From positions 62,001-126,000 of the forward strand of contig CAMPDV010000246.1 of assembly GCA_946699065.1 (NCBI GenBank): DNA of 64,000 nucleotides. The letters are read 5' to 3'. Within the stretch, counting starts at the first letter, position 1. Each line of letters opens with the position of its first letter. A program made the position numbers and the translations under genes. This DNA is from Loxodes magnus. Taxonomy: Eukaryota > Ciliophora > Karyorelictea > Loxodida > Loxodidae. The notes beneath the pieces were generated by a model. That model was not told the DNA's origin. It saw only the letters and a program-made list of their open reading frames with translations, and made no database searches. Positions 12,300-25,175 of this stretch are shown here, in pieces.

Positions 12300-13530
12300 T
12301 TTAATTAAAATTATCTTCATAATTATTCTTCTGTTATTAATTAATTTTATATTAGTTATTTTCTTAAATTTTTAACTCATTATTCTGAAAATCAATATTA
12401 CTAAGTTCTCTTATTTATATGCTTTGGTTATATATGGTTTCTTCGTGTCGGGAACTTTATTTTTTCATTTGCTCAACTTAATTTTAGAGTTTTTAATATG
12501 GATCATTTTTTTATTCTTCTACTTATTACATTCCAACCATCACTTTACCTTTGGAAAAAAAATTAAATTCTGATGTAGTTATCTACTTTTATTTTTCTTT
12601 ACTTACCTTTCTTTTGGCTTTTCTATTTTAGTTTCTAGAAAGGCGACATGACTATTCCATTTTACCGCGCAATTATCAATTTTTTTCTATATATTTAAGC
12701 AATAAAAAAATATTTAATTATGTTTAATTTAATTATACAAAATTTAAAAATAAATAAATATTAAAAATGAATACATATAAGTATCTTAAATTGATTACTT
12801 TATAATATAATTAAGCAAAATGTCTAATATTTTATCTCATAGTGTATTTTATTCAAAAAATTATATAATAAATTGCTAAGCAAATAATATGATACTTTTT
12901 AAATTTGCTTATTTTTTTAATATAGAAATCAGAAATTGATATTATAAAGATTAATGAAGAAACAATAATAAAATATTCAGTACATGGATAAATAAAAATT
13001 TATTAGTTAAACTTAATTTGATCCAATAAACTTAAAATAGCATTTATGCTTATAAGCAAGGCTCTGATATCTTTCTATAAGTTTAACTTTTATGATTTTG
13101 ATTTTCCAAAATTAAGTTAAATTAAATTAAAATAGCTATAAATGATTATTTTTAAAAAATTGATTCTTAAATAAATTCAAAACTTTTATATTTAGCATTA
13201 AAAAACTATATTAAATTTAATTTTTATTACATTCCAATTTTAAATATTTTTAGATTATAAAATTAAAAAATCCGCATGATAATTTTTTTAGCTGCTTAGC
13301 AAGATAAATAATATTAAGTGAGCTATATAAATAATAATACATATTAAAAAATTTTTCAAATTAGCTTAAGTAAATTGGTTTTATAATTTGAATGATTAAA
13401 CAAAAATATTTGGAACAAAAAAATTTTTATTATTGTTCTTATAAATATACTATAATTTATATTTTTTAAATAATTTATAAAAAAATTAAATTTTAATTTA
13501 AAATATTATGAAAGTTAGTTATTAAAAAGT
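12300..13530. other. Unassigned AT-rich stretch
   Basis: 12,300-12,680 may continue the coiled-coil gene on the minus strand but no frame stands out. 12,680-13,530 is very AT-rich and shows nothing. Confidence 0.35.
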
Positions 13531-13538
13531 TAATTTTA

Positions 13539-14477
13539 TTCAACTTTTTCCCATGTTTCTCTTTTTAAATTATAACTAAATAATTCGCAGCTCCAGTTAA
13601 ATTATCAAACGTTATTGTCACTCAATGTTGGCTCAGTGAAATCGCAATACTATTGTTAGTACTTTTATCCTTTAACTGTTATATTTTTTAAGTCGAATAT
13701 TTATGTTTCTATTTTAGAATAATTTGCATAAACAAGAAAATACTTTTCTCGAGGTATATAAATAGCCGAAGTTTTAGCTTACTAACTTAATTTCAATTAG
13801 CATGTTATTCAATTGCTATTGATACTGTTATATACCTAAATTTAACTCAAATTTTGTCTCAATGATATACAAAATCCACCGAAAACGTAAATTTAGTTGC
13901 TCATGTAATCACATCCAAACTGATGTACTGCATATTCTATTTATTGCATTTTCTAAAATTTATTATTTCTCATATAAAATATTTCACACTCTACTTCATC
14001 TTCATGAACATTGTTTTTTTAAGTAAAGCCTGAAATAATGTATACTATATTCTTTTTATCAAAACAAGTTTTATGTCAATATCTTTTATATTGCATTTAT
14101 AATCAAGATGTTTGACTTTTATCATTTTGAATCGTAAAGGCATTTTAGTTCTAATCAGCTCCACCTGAAATTATTAAAATTTCATCTGAAATCTACTTAA
14201 TATTTGTATATCAAAAATCAGTTTATAAAACATCTATTTAATTTTCCTTAAAGGTTTCTTTTTCTAGTAAGTATGATTTTTTATTTTTAGAATTTTTTTC
14301 AATAGTAGAAATCACATTTAACTTTCTCTAATATTTCAAATTGGCTAAAAGCTCATATTTGGTAACCCCTATTCCAAATTATGCGAAGATTTTAACTCTA
14401 TCTCTGTTATTAAAAGATCTTAGAATTTTTCTTAAAAATAAAATTTCTATTATTTTTCTCTCATACTCAGATGTCAT
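13539..14477 (-). CDS. Kelch-repeat protein, copy 1
   Basis: The frame from ATG at 14,477 runs 313 codons without a break and reads as a small Kelch-type beta-propeller protein. The N-terminal helical part (EYERKIIEILFLRKILRSF, FGIGVTKYELLANL) is shared with the copies at 46-47 kb and 49 kb. Propeller-like blades follow: ILIISGGADQ, IVYIISGF, then QIYVFGGF with a downstream NSINSNW, and a last strand pattern IYIP..FLVYAN..IETQIFDLKN. Kelch domains normally mediate protein-protein contacts; no enzymatic part is seen. No TGA terminator follows the conserved end at 13,539 (next codons are TAA and AAT), whereas the 46-kb copy has a clean TGA at the homologous point. The real end is therefore uncertain, and the gene may be slightly truncated or terminate at TAA. 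Confidence 0.7.
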
Positions 14478-14939
14478 TTTTTATTTAAAAACTAGGAAAT
14501 TAAATTTAAATAAATTAAATTTTCTTAGTTAAGAAAATTTAAAATTTCTATATTTTTATTAATTTAATTGAAGCGTTTAGCAAGTTAATATTTATAATAG
14601 TTATAAAAATGCTTTAATTTTAAAATATTTTGTATGGGTTCCATTAAAGTAACTTTTGTAAAAATATGTTTATTTTTTTTAATTATGATGATTATACAAA
14701 TAAAATGGAAGTTATTGAAGGCGGATTTCTCTTGGGAAAGGAGGAATGAAAGAAGATGTAGGTCTAAAGTAAAAAGGCCAGACTATAAAAAGTTCTATAA
14801 ATATAGCACTTTTCTTAACAAAATTTGAAAAGAAAAAATATCATAGATGAGAGATGCTGAAACTCCGTATAAAAATAAAAAAAACACTACTTTTTAATAA
14901 TAAGGAATATCCCACTTTAGCCCTGAAACAAATTGGAAC

Positions 14940-15612
14940 GATATGAATGAGAAAGCTGCAAAAAGCATGGATCTAATTTAGATCCAAGGCCTAATATGTA
15001 TATTAATAATAAGAGTCCGAACATTTGAAAAAACACAAATATTGTAAAAAGAAAAAGTTGAGAATCATATTGAAGATCAAGAACTCATCTAAGATGACAA
15101 TATAGAAACATAATATGGAAAAAATGGTAAGAGAAAGATTTAAGACAATAATAACGACATCTGAATATTTCAAGAACATGATGAAAAAACTGGATGAGGA
15201 AGACTAATTTAATACAGAGATTGAAAAGAAAACAGGAATAATTTCAACAAAATCTTTGTAGAGTGATTGTATAACAATGGAAAAATAGAAAAGAAATAAC
15301 AAGCATAAATAAAACTAAAAGAATTTATAAAACTATGTAACATTTGCAAAAGTCGATGGAACCTATGACAGAAATTTCATCAGCAAAAGAAAATATGAAA
15401 AGCATTTTGGAAATCGATCTGAAAAAATAAAACTATTTTCTTTCCATCAAGCGATGGGAAGATCTGAAGGGAAAAAAAGAAATGCCGGAAGGAATTTTGA
15501 GTATTATTAAAAAAAGGATACCCTTCAAATTTAAAAAAAGTTAAAACTTCCAGGTGAAAGGCAAACTTTTTGAACTTAATCTTTTAATTATGATATTTAT
15601 AATATGAAAAAA
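14940..15612 (+). pseudogene. Decayed coding sequence upstream of an ORF1 remnant
   Basis: The plus strand gives protein-like pieces in at least two frames, for example a segment with NNGKIEKKQQAQIKLKEFI near 15,270-15,330 and another with KRKYEKHFGNRSEKIKLFSF near 15,380-15,440. A frame change is needed between them around 15,335. No family is recognised. Position directly before an ORF1 start suggests retroelement origin. Confidence 0.35.
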
Positions 15613-15760
15613 ATGACTGGGTTCAGGAAGGGTTTTTTGTACAACCTCCTCAGAACAAGATTTAAAACCAAAAATATCTAATCTTACCCCATCTAAGCTT
15701 CAATTAACCCATACTTCTTAAGACTATCAATTGATTAGCTAGAAAAAGCTTAAGAGATTG
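15613..15760 (+). mobile_element. ORF1 N-terminal fragment
   Basis: MTGFRKGFF after the ATG at 15,613 and the downstream KLQLTH match the N-terminus of the ORF1 copies at 8,836 and 23,915 (GFKKGF..TTS and LQLTH). The match fades after about 150 bases and the frame is already broken, so this is a truncated, inactive copy. Confidence 0.6.
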
Positions 15761-16570
15761 AAAGATTACATCCTTAATTATAAATAACATAAAGCGGATT
15801 TCTTATTTCAACTGAAAAATAGGTGCTGAAGAAAATATTCCGAACAGGAAAGTTAATACAACTTTCAATACGTCCATTAAATATTTGAAAAAAAGATCAT
15901 TCAACTAAATCCCTAAAATTATTAAATAAGAAATAAAAAAATAGAGGAATAAGATAAAATACGATAATTCAATATAAACCCTATAATTTTGATTTAGATT
16001 ATATTGAAATAGAGCAAATAGACCCTTAATAGATGATACAGTTATTACATCTTCTAGTAAAAAAATTAAAACAGGGCTAAGTTCATAGAATAAAGAATGA
16101 TTTAAAATAATTCAGAACCTCATTGGTCATGCATAAAATTATGAAGTCCATATGATTAGCTGAAGAACAAACTGGAGTCTAAGATCAAATTATATTTGAA
16201 CAAAGAGCGAGCTAGACAAAAGAATTTGATAATATTAGATTAAAAACTAAAATTAATAAAATAAAATTTCCAGAAACCTTCATAAGAAACTCCCATAAAA
16301 AAAGAAAAACAAGAAAAGACATTTCCTAAGGCAAGAAAAAGATGCTACTTTTTTGCAAGAGCATTCAATTATTTTATAAAGTATCCTTCAAAATGTTTTT
16401 CTTTACGATTTTTATTTTCTATCAATAAAATTTATCTAAAACCATTACTCCTTTTGTTCTATATTATCAATATTTCTAAATTTTATAATCAAGTGTCTAA
16501 TGTTTGAAAAGTAAACCTTTATTTTATATTTAATATTAAATTTAAAAAAAAGAAAATCTAATTAATTAAT
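15761..16570. other. Unassigned stretch between ORF1 remnant and repeat copy 2
   Basis: A/K-rich sequence with possible relic coding on the plus strand; no zinc knuckle or RT motif was found, so I cannot say it belongs to the ORF1 remnant. Confidence 0.3.
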
Positions 16571-16574
16571 TTCA

Positions 16575-16860
16575 ACTAAAAAAGTTTTTGGACCGGAAAC
16601 TCCTTTCCGATTGCACGACCCGACGCTCTCTTTTTATAGAATAACGGAGATATCCTGCTGTGCTCCAGGCACAGCTGCTAGGGAGCTCCATCGCTATGAG
16701 CAGCCAGGCTTCAAGCCCCTACCAAGAGCGGATAATCTCAAAGACAGTGTTCCTTTCAGAAAATGACTCTAACCAGGGACTTTCTCAGCGACAGGAAAGG
16801 AACTTGTTCTTAGTCATAAAATCAGAAAATAAATGTCAGCTCCAACCATCTTTTTAGTTA
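16575..16860 (+). repeat. Dispersed ~290-bp repeat, copy 2
   Basis: Full-length copy of the family at 1,135-1,460, plus orientation. It starts AACTAAAAAAGTTTTTGGAC and ends CAGCTCCAACCATCTTTTTAGTT, so its ends form an imperfect terminal inverted repeat (AACTAAAAA / TTTTTAGTT). The T5 run at the end would serve as a pol III terminator. A 65-codon standard-code frame across it is a coincidence of its higher GC content. Confidence 0.75.
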
Positions 16861-17389
16861 TTAATTAAGTTTAATTAATAATTATTAAATTATATAGATA
16901 AATTGTCATAAAGAATAATTCATAATCTTATAATTTTACTAGTCTATAACACCTAATTAATTTAATTCTTTATAAACAGTTTTATTCGCTAATCCTATAC
17001 TTGCTTATAATGATGATTCTTATATTATAAATTAAGTTCATTTGCTCAACCCATCGCAGATAAATAAAAGTACCAAATTTAAAGGATTTTATCTATCTTC
17101 TGAAGCAAAAATTTTAGAAGCAACATCTGTTGAGTATTATATCTAGAGCGTGATCCATAAATTTTAGCTGGTGGTTTATCTTCAGAATTAAAATAAATAA
17201 ATTTCAATCTAAAATAAGAAAAATTAATCCACTAAGCAAGTTAGAAACTTCTAGAAGCTATTAATAAAATATAAAATCTTAGTTAATTTATGTTAAAAGA
17301 TTGATAAATATAAAAGTAACAAAGAAAATGATAAAGCATTAGATAAGATAACTAGATTATTATTTAGATATATTAATTTAATTTTAAAC
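16861..17389. other. AT-rich spacer between two repeat copies
   Basis: Nothing recognisable on either strand; only unremarkable AT-rich sequence separates the two plus-strand repeat copies. Confidence 0.45.
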
Positions 17390-17690
17390 TAAAAGAGTTT
17401 TGGACTGTAACTTCTTGCAGTTTAACGACCCTAACACTCCCTTCATGGGATAACGGGATATCCTGTTGCTTTCGAAAAGCAGCTGCCAGGGAGCTCCATC
17501 GCTATGGGCAGCCAGGCTTCAAGCCCCTACCAGGAGTGGATAATCAAAAGGAAGGCGTTCCCTTGCAAAGGTTGATTTTGACCAGGGACTTTCTCAGCGA
17601 CAGGAAAGGAACTTGTTCCTAGCCATAAAACCTCAAAATATGATTCAGAAGGTCAATCTCAGCTCCCACCATCTTTTTAATTATATTTAG
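17390..17690 (+). repeat. Dispersed ~290-bp repeat, copy 3
   Basis: More diverged copy of the same family: CTAAAAGAGTTTTGGAC at the start, GGGAGCTCCATCGCTATGGG and CCAGGCTTCAAGCCCC in the middle, and CAGCTCCCACCATCTTTTTA at the end. It ends about 150 bases before the start of the large M8-like gene. The middle and 3' blocks are better conserved than the intervening parts, as expected for a functional or structured RNA. Confidence 0.75.
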
Positions 17691-17840
17691 ATATATTAAG
17701 ATTAAATAATTAATTCTTTCGAAATAAATAATTAGATTGCTTAAAGTTCTGCTAGATTTACTTATACCCATTAATTAAATCTATCCTGTTTTATCAGATT
17801 AAAATTATATTTAAGGATTTTATTTTTATATATTTATAAT

Positions 17841-20800
17841 ATGTAGCTTTCATTGCCCTTAACGTTAATGGGCTTTATTATTCTAACTCAGTGTGCTTAG
17901 GAACAGATATAGCATAATAAGGAAAGACTGGATCTTGAAGTTAATAGTTAATAAATGTTGCCAACCAAAGATTCAGCTCCTATTAGAATTTTATGAGACT
18001 TTCAAGAAAATATAAAGTTTTCTACGAATGAAACTGATATTTTTTTAAAGAAAGAGCTAATTCCAGCACTAGACAAGTATTTAACTAAGTTAATAAACAT
18101 AAGAAATTAATATCCTTTCATGAACCTTTAACACTTAGGAGGAACTATGTGCTACGATACTAAAATTCCTGAAAAATATTAAGAAGGTGATTGACCATAT
18201 GATGTCATTATTCTAGTCTCAAGCGACTATAATACATAAAATAATTATTCTATCATAGTAGCAAATTGTGGATACCATGTTTTTATCGGAAGACCTCTAG
18301 TAGGACATATAATTTTCAATAAATATAAAACTAGTAAAAATGATTTCTAATAAACGTTTAATTTAGCCCTTCACTAAATGATTCAATTCCTTGGATTTAG
18401 TAAGATTTAATACAATCTTTATAAAAATCCTTAAACAAACTAAAAATGAGATCAAATTATCTAAAATGCTTTTGTCAGAGGAAAAAATGTGACTTAAGTA
18501 TCATTACCTGCTGTTACCGAAGCAGCTAGAATTTAATTCAATTGCCCTTCATTTTTTATGGAACTTGAAGATTGTGGAGAAGATTGTAACTCTTACTGAG
18601 AAGCAAGACTGCTGTATAATGAGTTAATGATATAAAATCCTGTGCCTGACTATATATTAAGCAATATAACATTAGCCCTTCTTTATGATACTGGATGATA
18701 TATTCCTAATTGAAGTTTGGCTTAATTTTTGGAGTTCGGATATAAAGCGGGTTGTGATTTCATTTATAAAAAATGCGCAGAAAATGGTAAACCTTTGTTT
18801 GAAGAATTCTGCTAGGATGGAGACCAATAAATATGTTCACCAGATAGAAAAAATATAGCAAGATGTGAGACTATAATTTATACTGATGATTTATAAAAGG
18901 CTGAATAATATTGAGATAATCCAAAGCAAGGAGGAATATCAAAATAAATGGATTACTGTCCAATAGCAAAAAAATATTTAGATTCAAACTGTTAAGGATT
19001 AAGTTCTGATTATTATATTGATTTAAAAGAATGAGACGAAACTCTTGGAATCACTTCAAGATGCTATTAAGGAACTAAAAATGGAGAAAAAGATGCATTT
19101 TGCTTTTAAACTTCTTGTGACGAAAATTACAATATTTTCCTAACCTTTTATAATGGAGCTAAAGTTGAATGCCCTTAAGGAAAAATAATATCTCATCCTT
19201 ATAATCCAAATTCTTAAATAAACTGTCCTACTAGATCAGAAATTTTGTGCAAATCAGTGAAAAACGAAGCATAATGCTCAGAAAAATGTGGAAGATGCTC
19301 AGCAGATGGAAAAGTATGCTTCAAGTGCTAGGAAGGATTTTATTTAAAAGATAATTTATGTAGTACATGTGAAAATGATTTTACATATAATGGAGAGTGT
19401 TTTGACACTTGTCCTTTTGAAGCACCATACATAGTAAAAGAATATTAAAAGGAAAGCTGTCAATATTCCTATTAAAAAGTTTGCTAGGAGACATGTCCTA
19501 GTAATACCTATAAATATAAAGATGAGTGTATAGATAATTGTCCTAAATAACATTAAAAGACTTAAGAAAATACTTGTGATTATACTCCTAAAGAATGTAA
19601 GTTAACTTCACTAGAACTATGCTTAAAAGTAGATTCACTTTGTTGGGATGATTAATAAAATTTATATTATCCGTATGAAAGTAGTTGTATAACTGAAGTA
19701 TATGATTATTGCTGCTAATGTAACTAAGAATGTAGTGATTTTAAATTAGATAACTAAGATAGATTTAGTAATAATGATTGCTTAAATAGAGAACCTCCTT
19801 AATTAGAAAGTGCAGTTCTATTAAATAATTAAGATTAAATCTATTTATAATTTTCTAAATAAGTTGGATTTACTTAAGAAAAGCCTGATTGTTCCTTAGT
19901 TCTTAAAGATGATTATAAATATGGAAAAGGAGTTAAATGCTAATGAAATGATAATAAAACAATGATGAAAATAGAATTAGGAGAAGAAATTTGGTTATAA
20001 GAGAATATGCAAGTAGAACTGAAAGAAGGAATTATAAATTCTACTCACTAATATACTAAAACACTAAAAGATAATTGATCTACTTATCTACAAATTTAAG
20101 AAAAACACATCTTAGAACTAAGCAATATTGATTTAGATGATAATCATCACTATCTTAATGATTTGAACATAAAAATAGATGTAAAGAATAGACATCATGC
20201 AGCAGTTAAATATTTATGAGATATTAAATTAATACCTGATAATTAAGAGTTTAATAGTAATTTTAATTTATGAAACTAATCTAATAATAATCCTACTTAA
20301 TATTCATAAGAAAAAAATAGCTTTAGTATTTCATCAAAGTATTTAAATTAAACTGAATAAGTGATCATAAAAGTTTAAGCTGTTTCTTGAACTAATACTT
20401 TTAGTGATTTATAATCTAAAAATGTTCAAATTTATGGATGAAAACTTCCAACTATTTATTTTGAAAATGGAAATTAAATTTATTAGGAAAAAGGAGAAAC
20501 TCTTTAATTAAAAATCTTAGATCATTATCCTTAATAGACTCATGAAATAAAGTGAAGCATTAATCAAACAAACGAAGAAAGAAGTAAACAAATTATTGAA
20601 GAAGCTATATTTGGAGTCCCTACTTCTACTTCTAATAATCTTTCTATTCAAATATTTCCAAATACTCTTTTATATCCTTTCTGATATTAAATCTAAGCTA
20701 CAGTAGATAAAAAGTATATAGCCTAAATAAACATCACAGTTCTTTAGCCACATTTATAAGTTTATATTTCTGGAGATAAATTTAAGGAAATGCTATCTAA

Positions 20801-23417
20801 CTAATAACTTACTTTAGAAGCATTTGCTGTTGATCCTCTTTAACATCCTATTAACTACGAATGAAAATGCAAATTTTTGACTATAGATTTGAAGTATATA
20901 GAGTAATCTAAAAATAATGATTTAAGAAATTTTAATTGCGTTTTTCGTAACGAATCATAAATTACTGTTAGTGGAGTTAATTTTCCTTAAGGATATATTT
21001 ATGAACTCATAGTGAATGTTTCTTCCTAAGTAAATAGATATGCAAGTGATTCAGTATTTTTGAATATAACTAATGAAATATAAAATGCTTGATTTATATA
21101 ACTTGACTAGCACTAACTTAATATAGTAAACCCTTAAGAAATATTTAATTTATATGGATTAATATTAAATTAAAGCTTATCTATTACATCTATCTAATGA
21201 AGTTAAACTCCTGGAAATATAAAGGACTCTACAACATCTAAATTAGATTAACTCTTTATTTAAATAAATGCTTCTTAACTAGAACAAGGAACTAGCTACA
21301 CTTATACTCTTCAAATAACTGATACTAAAAATAAATAATATGAAGCTAATAAATCTATTTATGTAAGTAAAGCTCCTTTCATTACCCTTTTTTAAGTTAC
21401 TCCAAATAGTGGAGAAGCTTGAAATACTAATTTTACTTTTAAGTGTATTTATAGTTATGATGATGGAAGCTATTATCCTTTAAAGTATCAATTCTTTTAT
21501 ATAAAATATTAGAAAGAATATTTCTTAAACTTAGCTGATCTAAAATAAGAATACACTACTTAGCTACCTTAACCAGATAAGGGTTCTTAGAATCTGACAG
21601 TAGGAGTTTATGTTTATGACTGATTAAATGCTTCTAGAAAAGTTACTACTAATATAGTAGTTAAGCGTAAGCAATGAAACTTACCTTTAGATATTTAAGA
21701 ATCCCTTACATAAAATTTTGAGACTAATCTTAAAGCTTAAAGTTATTATAATGACTTAGCTACTGAGATTTCTAAGACTTAGTAATAAATTTCTTAATAA
21801 GATATAAGTAACATTCTAGATATAATATCTTAAAAAGTAAGTAATGAAGAAGAGTTTGATATAGCGTTATAAAGTATGCAGCTACTAAAAGATAAAATAA
21901 GCAATTTATAGACTTATTTAAATTATATTCAGTAATGTCTCAACTAAAAACCAAATAACAACCTTAATAGAAGCTAACTAGATACTATTATATAAATTAT
22001 CAGCTAAGTTACTGATACTTAAATTTCAAAAGCTGGTGAAAATAATTTTATTAAATAATAAAGAAATTAGTAAGAAAATGGTAAATTAATTAAAAAATAC
22101 TCAACTATTTGAGATATAATGAAATAAGCTTCATTATTATACTCAAGAAATTTAGTTCCAAATCAATAAGCAATAATGGTTTCTAAAGAATAGCTATATT
22201 TTAGTTTAGCTATGTATGACTCATATACTTTACCTAAGAAATTCTAAACTGAATAATCTCAAGTTGTTATTTAAGAAAATATGACTGGATATTGTTTGCT
22301 TGCAATATTTGGCTAATTTAATGTATATCCTTTATAAGTAAGCATTAAGAAAAATTAAACCTATGTAGGCTTAGAAATATTTGAAACCTGTGAACAAGAC
22401 AAAAGTAGCAAAATTATTTATAGAAATAAAGAAAAGAAAAAAGATTCAAAAAGTAACTTCATATTCACTCATAATGAAAAGTAAATAGATTAATTGAAAT
22501 GTTCTATGCTAGATTAAAATAAAATGTAATTAAGAGATTATTTATGTGATACAGAGAAATCTTAGAGAAATTTTGCTTTTAGTTGTAAGTGCAAATAATC
22601 AGGCTTATTATAAATAACTAATTCTTATCCTATAAGAAGTTTTTCAATCATAAAGGCTGTTATCTCAATTTTATTTGTTATTTTACTACTTTTATTATAC
22701 TATTTTTTTAATAAGAACGAATCAAGTAAGAGAACAGATAGTAAAGTTGATCCAGGATAGTTTTAAGTTCTCATTGGTTTTTTAAAATGCTTAAAAGATG
22801 GAAGAATAAACTAAAGAATAGTATGGATAGAATTTTAAATTATTTAAGTATGCTTCTTTATAAATCTAATGTTATCATCTGAATTTTCAAAATTAGGGAA
22901 GATCGAACCAATAGATATTTTTTGCTCAGCTTTGGTATCAATTTTAGTTTCTCTTTGGAAGATTATTCTTATTTGTTTAGTCACTAAATTGAACTAGCAA
23001 GTTTCAATCAATATAATGGTATTTTTTAGCTTTTTACTCTTAGTAATTTCAATTTTAAGTTGCTATATTTACTAAAAAGATCAGCTAATTCCTTGGTTCT
23101 GCTGCATGCTAATTAGTTATTTCTTTTACTTTTTAATTTTAGATCCTATTGTAACTGTTATTTTACGAAAATTGACTAAATCAAATCAGAAATTTAGCTA
23201 AAACTATTAAAATGTTAGCACAGCAAAGTAGGAAGTAACAAAAAATGAGACTGAGTTAGTATAAATTTAAGATAGATCTAGTATCGAATTAAGAAGCCAA
23301 GATGAAACCCAAAATCCTTCAAGATAAACGTAATAAACAATGCAACAATTAGATAGCCTTTTATTAGAAAAAGGATTTAAGGTAGAAGAATCAAGAGATT
23401 ACGACGAAAGATAATGA
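17841..23417 (+). CDS. Large membrane protein with M8-like domain and polycystin-like region, copy 1
   Basis: From ATG 17,841 to TGA 23,415-23,417 the frame holds for 1,858 residues. Residues 1-20 form a signal peptide (LTLMGFIILTQCA). About 45-300 resemble leishmanolysin (peptidase M8): AARIQFNCPS, MELEDCG, LALLYDTGWYIPNW. The expected HEXXH is H178-Q-M-I-Q182, and the third zinc His (family GSHW) is Tyr252 (NSYW), so it should be catalytically dead. About 475-575 are furin-like Cys-rich repeats (CSEKCGRCSADGKVCFKC). About 600-1,580 look like the REJ-type extracellular region of ciliate polycystin-1-like proteins, with many N-x-S/T sites. From about 1,600 there are at least five TM helices and a Q/S-rich cytosolic tail. 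17,979-22,004 is nearly identical to 38,025-42,050. The last codons are TAA-TGA. Family and role (cell-surface receptor or adhesin) are inferred from architecture. Confidence 0.8.
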
Positions 23418-23914
23418 AAGACCTCTAACTCTTTTATTAAAATATATAATTATAAATTTTAATTTGTAATAGCTAGCTTTTAATTCTAAAATACATATCT
23501 TTTATAGAGAAACTAGACTTATATCCTATTTAAATAAAACTAATATATATCTAGGATTCCTTTTATTTTTGTTTTGCAATTTTTAGTTTATTAGTCTAAT
23601 ATTTAGTATTTCAATTTAGGTTTTAACATGTTTATGTATATAAAAGAAATTATAACTTAAGCATAACTTTAGATATTACTATTTTCAAAACTACTCTTTA
23701 TATAGGCAATTAAAAGTAATCAAACTTGGTTAAAAAGGATATAAAGGAAACTTTTAGTATTAAGTATCCATTTTTAAATCTAAATTCATTTAAAGTCATA
23801 AAAAAGGAGCTTTATTTACTACTTTTGTTATTAGCTATTAGATTTAGAAACTGGGTATTTACTAGTATTATATAAGCTTGAGAGTTATTTCAATAAGCAT
23901 TTATAAGAGAAAAA
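23418..23914. other. Spacer between M8-like gene and ORF1
   Basis: The frame of the gene remains nominally open after the TGA but composition becomes AT-rich and hydrophobic in all frames. I see no further domain. Confidence 0.4.
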
Positions 23915-24835
23915 ATGGTAGAAGGGTTCAAGAAAGGCTTTTATACCACCTCCTAAAAAGGGAGAGAAAGTAAGAACCCTCATCTTTAACTCACACATCT
24001 TATTCCTAGAAATAATCTTCTTCTCAAAACCTTCAAGAATAATAGACTCAACTAGGAACTTCCAGGCCAACCTAAAAGATGGGACGAAGCGCCAAAAGGC
24101 TACCCCGATGACACCAACTGAAGAGGAAGGACCTAGAAAGGTGCTGGAGACGCAAGAAGCAGCAGCCGTGCGAGAGTTTGCGATGCCACAGTTCCAGGAA
24201 GAGCAGGTATAAATTTTAGTCGCATTCTCTGACCTGAAGGAGGAAGTAAAGAGGCTATGATTAGAGAATAGAGCTCTAAAAAATCAAGTTACTGAGCTCA
24301 AGGAATGGGAAGAAAGCTTCTGGGAAGTCTACAATCGAGAGCAAAACACTTTCTTCAGGGAAATGGGATTGCTGCAGCAGAGAACAACTGTGCTTGAAGA
24401 GAACAGCAAGTAGCAGCAGTAGTAGGAATTAAAAGTTAGGACAATTCAAGATTCAATGGATATAGAAGGAGCTACTAATTTACCGAGGAGTCCAGACAAG
24501 AAATGAATTAAGAATAAACCAAAATATTTTGTATGCAAACAAACTGGACATAAATATAGACAATTTTAGAAATTGAAATTAAATAAATAATAGTACTCGA
24601 ATAGAAAATAATAAGAAAAATAATAGTACCAATATTAGGATAAGATTAGACGAGAATTCTGTAACTAATTTTATCCGTCAGGAGGTCAAATCTACAAACC
24701 GAAGTGGTACACAATCCAAGGCGACTGAAGAAAGAGTTCTGAAGGGAGCTGGTTCCAGCCAGGTTATCAAACTGGGCCTGTGAACACGAGGTTGAAAGTC
24801 CTCCAAGTTCACTAAACTCCAATTTAAACTTTTTA
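23915..24835 (+). mobile_element. LINE ORF1 copy with degraded zinc knuckle
   Basis: The ATG at 23,915 opens GFKKGFYTTS..LQLTH as in the other ORF1 copies. The frame must change between about 24,000 and 24,100 to reach the main part. That part holds a strong coiled coil (DLKEEVKRLWLENRALKNQV), a Q-run encoded by TAG/CAG codons, and S-M-D-I-E ahead of the knuckle position. There VCKQTGHKY keeps one Cys and the His, but the first Cys is Tyr and the last is Phe, so the CX2CX4HX4C finger is broken. The C-terminal GGQIYKPKWYTIQ matches GKIYRLKITNV of the 8.8-kb copy. GC content is clearly above the flanks. No ORF2 follows. Confidence 0.65.
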
Positions 24836-25175
24836 ATTTAGTAATATATATATAAGCATTTATAAGTAGTTATTTCAATCTTAATCAAATCAAGTTATAT
24901 AGATTTGGTTTGATTGAATTTCAAGATTATAGCTCTGAATTTTTTCAGCATCTTTAAATGAAAAAAGTATTGATTTTGCAGAATTAATAAAAGGATCACT
25001 TTTATTTTGCAGCTGAAAGAAAAGCTTTCATATTATGATTGATTGCAATTATATAACTTTTATATTATTGGTCTATATAATTCCTATAATAATACCAGTC
25101 TAAGGTATTTACTATTTATATATGAGCAAAAATATAAAATTAGTTATATAATGCAGCAACTTAAAAATTTAAACA
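24836..25175. other. AT-rich spacer
   Basis: No feature recognised between the ORF1 end and the hypothetical gene that follows. Confidence 0.4.

Noticed and set aside
14341..14532. A 63-codon plus-strand frame.
   Set aside because: The minus strand here encodes the conserved N-terminus of the Kelch protein, supported by two paralogues.
19356..19553. Hydrophobic standard-code frame on the minus strand, repeated identically at 39,402-39,599.
   Set aside because: It is the antisense shadow of the Cys-rich part of the large M8-like genes; its duplication just follows the 4-kb shared block.
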